A stretch of DNA of 8,514 bases from Alphaproteobacteria bacterium (GTDB lineage: Bacteria; Pseudomonadota; Alphaproteobacteria; Rhodospirillales; Rhodospirillaceae). The stretch lies in NCBI GenBank assembly GCA_003250275.1, contig QKGW01000397.1, forward strand, positions 1-8,514, in the 5' to 3' direction. This document shows positions 5,691 to 8,514 of this stretch, one piece after another (the stretch's first letter is position 1; the number at the start of each line of letters is the position of its first letter). The position numbers and the translations under genes are program-made. Below the pieces are notes generated by a model, which saw nothing but the letters and a program-made list of their open reading frames with translations, had not been told where the DNA came from and did no database searches.

Positions 5691-7199
5691 ATGGAACTGC
5701 TCGTCGACGTGACGCCGCTGATGCTGGTTCTGGTGGCCTTCGGGGTGATCATCGGCATCGTGTTCGGCGCGATCCCCGGCATGACCGCGACGATGGCGGT
5801 GGCGGTGTGCCTGCCGATGACCTACGGCCTCGATCTCGACACCAGCCTCGCGCTGCTGCTCGGGCTCTATGTCGGCGGCATCTCGGGCGGCCTCGTGCCC
5901 GCGATCCTGATCAACATCCCCGGCACGCCGTCGTCGATCACCACCACCTTCGACGGCCACCCGATGGCGCAGAAGGGCGAGGCCGAGCGCGCGCTCAAGA
6001 TCGGCATCGTCGCGTCGCTGTTCGGCGGGCTGTTCTCGGCGCTGGTGCTGTTCTTCTTCGCCCCCGCGCTCGCCGACGTCGCGATCAAGTTCTCCTACGT
6101 CGAGAAGTTCCTGATCATCTTCTTCGCCCTCACGATCATCGCCTCGCTCTCCAAGCGCCTGATCAACGGCGCGGTTTCGGGCGTGCTCGGGATCTGGGTG
6201 AGCCTGATCGGCACCTACGACATCAACAATGGCGGCAACGGCGACATCCGCCTCGTTCCCGGCTTCCTCGAAGACCAGCTGATCAACGGCTTCTCGCTCT
6301 TGCCGGTGCTGATCGGCCTGTTCGGCCTCACCGTGATCCTCGAGGAGGCGGCCAAGGGCGTGCCGCCCGAGCCGATCGCGCGGTTCAAGCTCGGCGGCGG
6401 CACGCCGTTCCGCTTCTCGGTGTTCAAGGGCCACCTCGGCACCCTGACGCGCGCCTCGGCGATCGGCACCTTCGTCGGCCTGCTGCCCGGCATCGGCGGC
6501 TCGGCCGCCTCGGTGCTCGCCTACGTGCAGCAGAAGAACCTCTCGAAGCACCCCGAGCGCCTCGGCACCGGCGAGCCCGAAGGCGTGATCGCCTCGGAAT
6601 CCGCCAACAACGGCCTCACCGGCGGCGCGCTGATCCCGCTCGTCTCGCTCGGCATTCCGGGCGATTCGACCACCGCGGTGATGATCGGCGCGTTCACCCT
6701 CCAGGGGCTCCAGCTCGGGCCGCTGTTCATCGGCGAGCACCTCGAAGCCTGGCACACCATCATGGTCAACCTGGTGTTCGCCAACATCGTGATGTTCGCG
6801 GTGATGTTCTTCGCGATCCGCTACGTGGTGAAGGTGATCCAGGTGCCGAAGTACCTGCTTTACCCGATCATCCTGATGATGTGCGTGGTCGGCGCGTTCT
6901 CGGCGAATTCGGGCATCATGTTCGACGTCTGGACGTTCTTCCTGTTCGGCCTGTTCGGCTACTACGGCCACAAGATCGGGCTCGAATCCGCGCCCTTCAT
7001 CATCGGTTTCATTCTCGGCAAGGACGCCGAGGTCTACTTCGTCAAGAGCATCGAATCCTACGGCTCGCTCTCGATCTTTTTCACCAAGAGCCCGATCGCG
7101 GTGGGCCTGTGGGTGCTGATCGCGCTCTCGCTCGGCTACGCGTTCTACCAGGCGTGGCGCAACGTCCAACGCGGCGCGGCGGAGGAGGGCGGCAAATGA
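5691..7199 (+). CDS. TctA-like large permease subunit of the TTT transporter
   Basis: This 502-residue polytopic inner-membrane protein is the ion-coupled channel subunit and has the usual TctA length of about 500. The two internal homologous halves carry the family signatures. The first half has VFGAIPGMTATMAVAVCLPMT (24-44) and GGISGGLVPAILINIPGTPSS (62-82). The second has FVGLLPGIGGSAASVLAY (261-278) and ASESANNGLTGGALIPLVSLGIPGDSTTA (301-329). The FDGHPMAQKGEAERAL segment (87-102) after the first signature is also typical. About ten or more hydrophobic segments follow, ending with a helix near 466-485 and a charged tail. The GAGGAG ribosome site (5679-5684) overlaps the TGA of the preceding gene. 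The gene ends in a 4-base ATGA overlap with garD, tying transporter synthesis to galactarate dehydratase. Confidence 0.96.
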   Translation: MELLVDVTPLMLVLVAFGVIIGIVFGAIPGMTATMAVAVCLPMTYGLDLDTSLALLLGLYVGGISGGLVPAILINIPGTPSSITTTFDGHPMAQKGEAERALKIGIVASLFGGLFSALVLFFFAPALADVAIKFSYVEKFLIIFFALTIIASLSKRLINGAVSGVLGIWVSLIGTYDINNGGNGDIRLVPGFLEDQLINGFSLLPVLIGLFGLTVILEEAAKGVPPEPIARFKLGGGTPFRFSVFKGHLGTLTRASAIGTFVGLLPGIGGSAASVLAYVQQKNLSKHPERLGTGEPEGVIASESANNGLTGGALIPLVSLGIPGDSTTAVMIGAFTLQGLQLGPLFIGEHLEAWHTIMVNLVFANIVMFAVMFFAIRYVVKVIQVPKYLLYPIILMMCVVGAFSANSGIMFDVWTFFLFGLFGYYGHKIGLESAPFIIGFILGKDAEVYFVKSIESYGSLSIFFTKSPIAVGLWVLIALSLGYAFYQAWRNVQRGAAEEGGK

Positions 7200-8514
7200 G
7201 CGTGGTGCCTTCGGTCGTCGTCCATCCCTCCGATACCGTCGCGATCGTCGCCGCCGCCGCGGGCGCGCGGGCGGGGCAGCGCCTCGCCGACGGCACCGAG
7301 CTTCTCGAAAACGTGCCGATGGGGCACAAGGTCGCGCTCCGCGACCTCGCCGCGGGCGACCCGATCGTGCGCTACGGCGAGGTGATCGGCCATGCCGACC
7401 GCGCGATCCCGAAAGGCGCGTGCGTCACCGAGGGGCTGGTGCGGATGCCGCCCGCCCCCGATCTCGCGACGATGCCGCGCGCCCGCCGCGCGGTGGCGCC
7501 GCTCGAACCCCTGGAGGGCCAGACCTTCGAGGGCTTCCGCAACGCCGACGGCTCGGTCGGCGTGCGCAACGTGCTCGCGGTGTCGATCTCGGTGCAGTGC
7601 GTCGCGGGGGTGGTCGGCCACGTCGTCGAGCGGCTCAAGCGCGAGCTGCTGCCGCGCTACCCCAACGTCGACGACATCGTCGCCCTCGACCACACCTACG
7701 GCTGCGGCGTGGCGATCTCCGCGCCCGACGCGGCGGTGCCGATCCGCACCCTGCGCAACCTCGCGCGCAACCCCAACTTCGGCGGCGAGACCCTGATCAT
7801 CGGCCTCGGCTGCGAGAAGCTGCTGCCCGAAACCCTGAAGTCGCCGGGCGAGCAGGCCGCGATCGTGCGCCTCCAGGACGAGGCGTTCACCGGCTTCGAG
7901 GCGATGGTGCAGGGGGTGATCGACGCCGCCGTGCCGCGCCTCGAACGCCTGAACGCGCGGCGGCGCGAGACCTGCCCGGTGTCCGACCTCGTGATCGGCG
8001 TGCAGTGCGGCGGATCGGACGCGTTCTCCGGCGTCACCGCCAATCCGGCGGTCGGCTTCGCCGCCGATCTCATCGTCCGCGCCGGCGGCTCGGTGATGTT
8101 CTCCGAGGTCACCGAGGTGCGCGACGCGATCCACCTGCTGGTCGAGCGCGCCGCCGACGACGAAGTCGCCGAGGCGCTGATCCGCGAGATGGCGTGGTAC
8201 GACGCCTATCTCGCGCGCGGCGGCTCCGACCGCTCCGCCAACACCTCGCCCGGCAACAAGACCGGCGGCCTCGCCAACATCGTCGAGAAGGCACTCGGTT
8301 CGGTGGTGAAGTCGGGCACCGCGCCGATCGTCGACGTACTCGCGCCCGGCGAGCGGATCCGCAAGAAAGGCATGATCTTCGCCGCCACCCCGGCGTCGGA
8401 CTTCATCTGCGGCACCCAGCAGCTCGCCTCGGGCATCGCGTTGCAGGTGTTCACCACCGGGCGCGGCACCCCCTACGGCCTCGCCGCCGCGCCGGTGATC
8501 AAGGTCGCGACCAA
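7196..8514 (+). CDS. garD: Galactarate dehydratase (partial, C-terminus beyond right edge)
   Basis: The first 439 residues are present, out of about 510-525 usual for the family. The enzyme dehydrates galactarate (meso-galactaric acid) to 5-keto-4-deoxy-D-glucarate, the same product as GudD. Residues about 12-85 form the SAF-type domain, including PMGHKVALRD (41-50) and RYGEVIGHADRAIPKG (59-74). The UxaA/GarD core follows, with FEGFRNADGSVGVRN (111-125), LDHTYGCGVAI (164-174), IGLGCEKL (202-209), VQCGGSDAFSGVTANPAVG (269-287), FSEVTEVRDAIHLL (302-315), SPGNKTGGLANIVEKALGS (351-369) and CGTQQLASG (405-413). Compared with E. coli GarD as I recall it, about ten residues are missing after residue 215, in a surface-like region. 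The ATG overlaps the tctA stop and has AGGAGG (7183-7188) seven bases upstream. Altronate dehydratase UxaA is a homologue, but the specific motifs match GarD. Confidence 0.96.
   Translation, partial: MSVVPSVVVHPSDTVAIVAAAAGARAGQRLADGTELLENVPMGHKVALRDLAAGDPIVRYGEVIGHADRAIPKGACVTEGLVRMPPAPDLATMPRARRAVAPLEPLEGQTFEGFRNADGSVGVRNVLAVSISVQCVAGVVGHVVERLKRELLPRYPNVDDIVALDHTYGCGVAISAPDAAVPIRTLRNLARNPNFGGETLIIGLGCEKLLPETLKSPGEQAAIVRLQDEAFTGFEAMVQGVIDAAVPRLERLNARRRETCPVSDLVIGVQCGGSDAFSGVTANPAVGFAADLIVRAGGSVMFSEVTEVRDAIHLLVERAADDEVAEALIREMAWYDAYLARGGSDRSANTSPGNKTGGLANIVEKALGSVVKSGTAPIVDVLAPGERIRKKGMIFAATPASDFICGTQQLASGIALQVFTTGRGTPYGLAAAPVIKVAT

Noticed and set aside
5544..7169. A 541-codon open frame on the minus strand opposite the TctA-like gene
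   Set aside because: It is a high-GC shadow rich in His, Asp, Glu and Arg, antisense to a permease with clear family motifs.
7145..8134. A 329-codon open frame on the minus strand opposite garD
   Set aside because: It is the reverse-frame shadow of garD, whose motifs are unambiguous on the plus strand.

Overview
The window is a compact locus for the uptake and breakdown of the C6 aldaric acids D-glucarate and galactarate, on a high-GC genome. By eye about two thirds of the bases are G or C, with strong G/C at third codon positions. The GC level, the AGGAGG-type ribosome sites and a CCCCCGGAC-TTG-GTCCGGGGG palindrome of a kind common between alphaproteobacterial genes suggest an alphaproteobacterium, possibly Rhodospirillales-like. 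This placement is tentative because there is no rRNA or other phylogenetic marker here.

Layout: (1) Bases 1-688 hold the first codons of an unidentified gene on the minus strand (ending at 88) and a divergent Lrp/AsnC-family regulator (209-688). This pair looks unrelated to the sugar-acid genes. (2) Bases 689-780 are a convergent gap with a 9-bp palindrome. (3) Bases 781-3824, minus strand, form a three-gene unit in the order gudD, garL, garR, with gaps of 30 and 14 bp. (4) Bases 3825-4157 are a divergent control region, richer in A/T than its surroundings, with two LacI-type operator-like sequences 60 bp apart, a cluster of TTCCG/CGGAA half-sites and a good sigma70-like promoter for gudD. 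(5) Bases 4158-8514, plus strand, encode a tripartite tricarboxylate transporter (TTT) made of a TctC-type binding protein, a TctB-type small membrane protein and a TctA-type large permease. The permease gene overlaps by 4 bases with garD, which runs off the right edge.

How the genes work together: the periplasmic binding protein captures aldarate and delivers it to the TctA/TctB permease. GudD dehydrates D-glucarate and GarD dehydrates galactarate, both giving 5-keto-4-deoxy-D-glucarate. The GarL-type aldolase splits this into pyruvate and tartronate semialdehyde, and GarR reduces the semialdehyde to D-glycerate. The glycerate kinase that would finish the pathway is not in the window, nor is any dedicated regulator. 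The enzymes follow the route known from E. coli and Bacillus, but the E. coli-type MFS permease (GudP/GarP) is replaced by a TTT system. I see no mobile element, CRISPR array, tRNA or rRNA, and no evidence for an entirely unknown system. The most interesting parts are the transporter swap, the control region and a strong hairpin between the binding-protein and permease genes.
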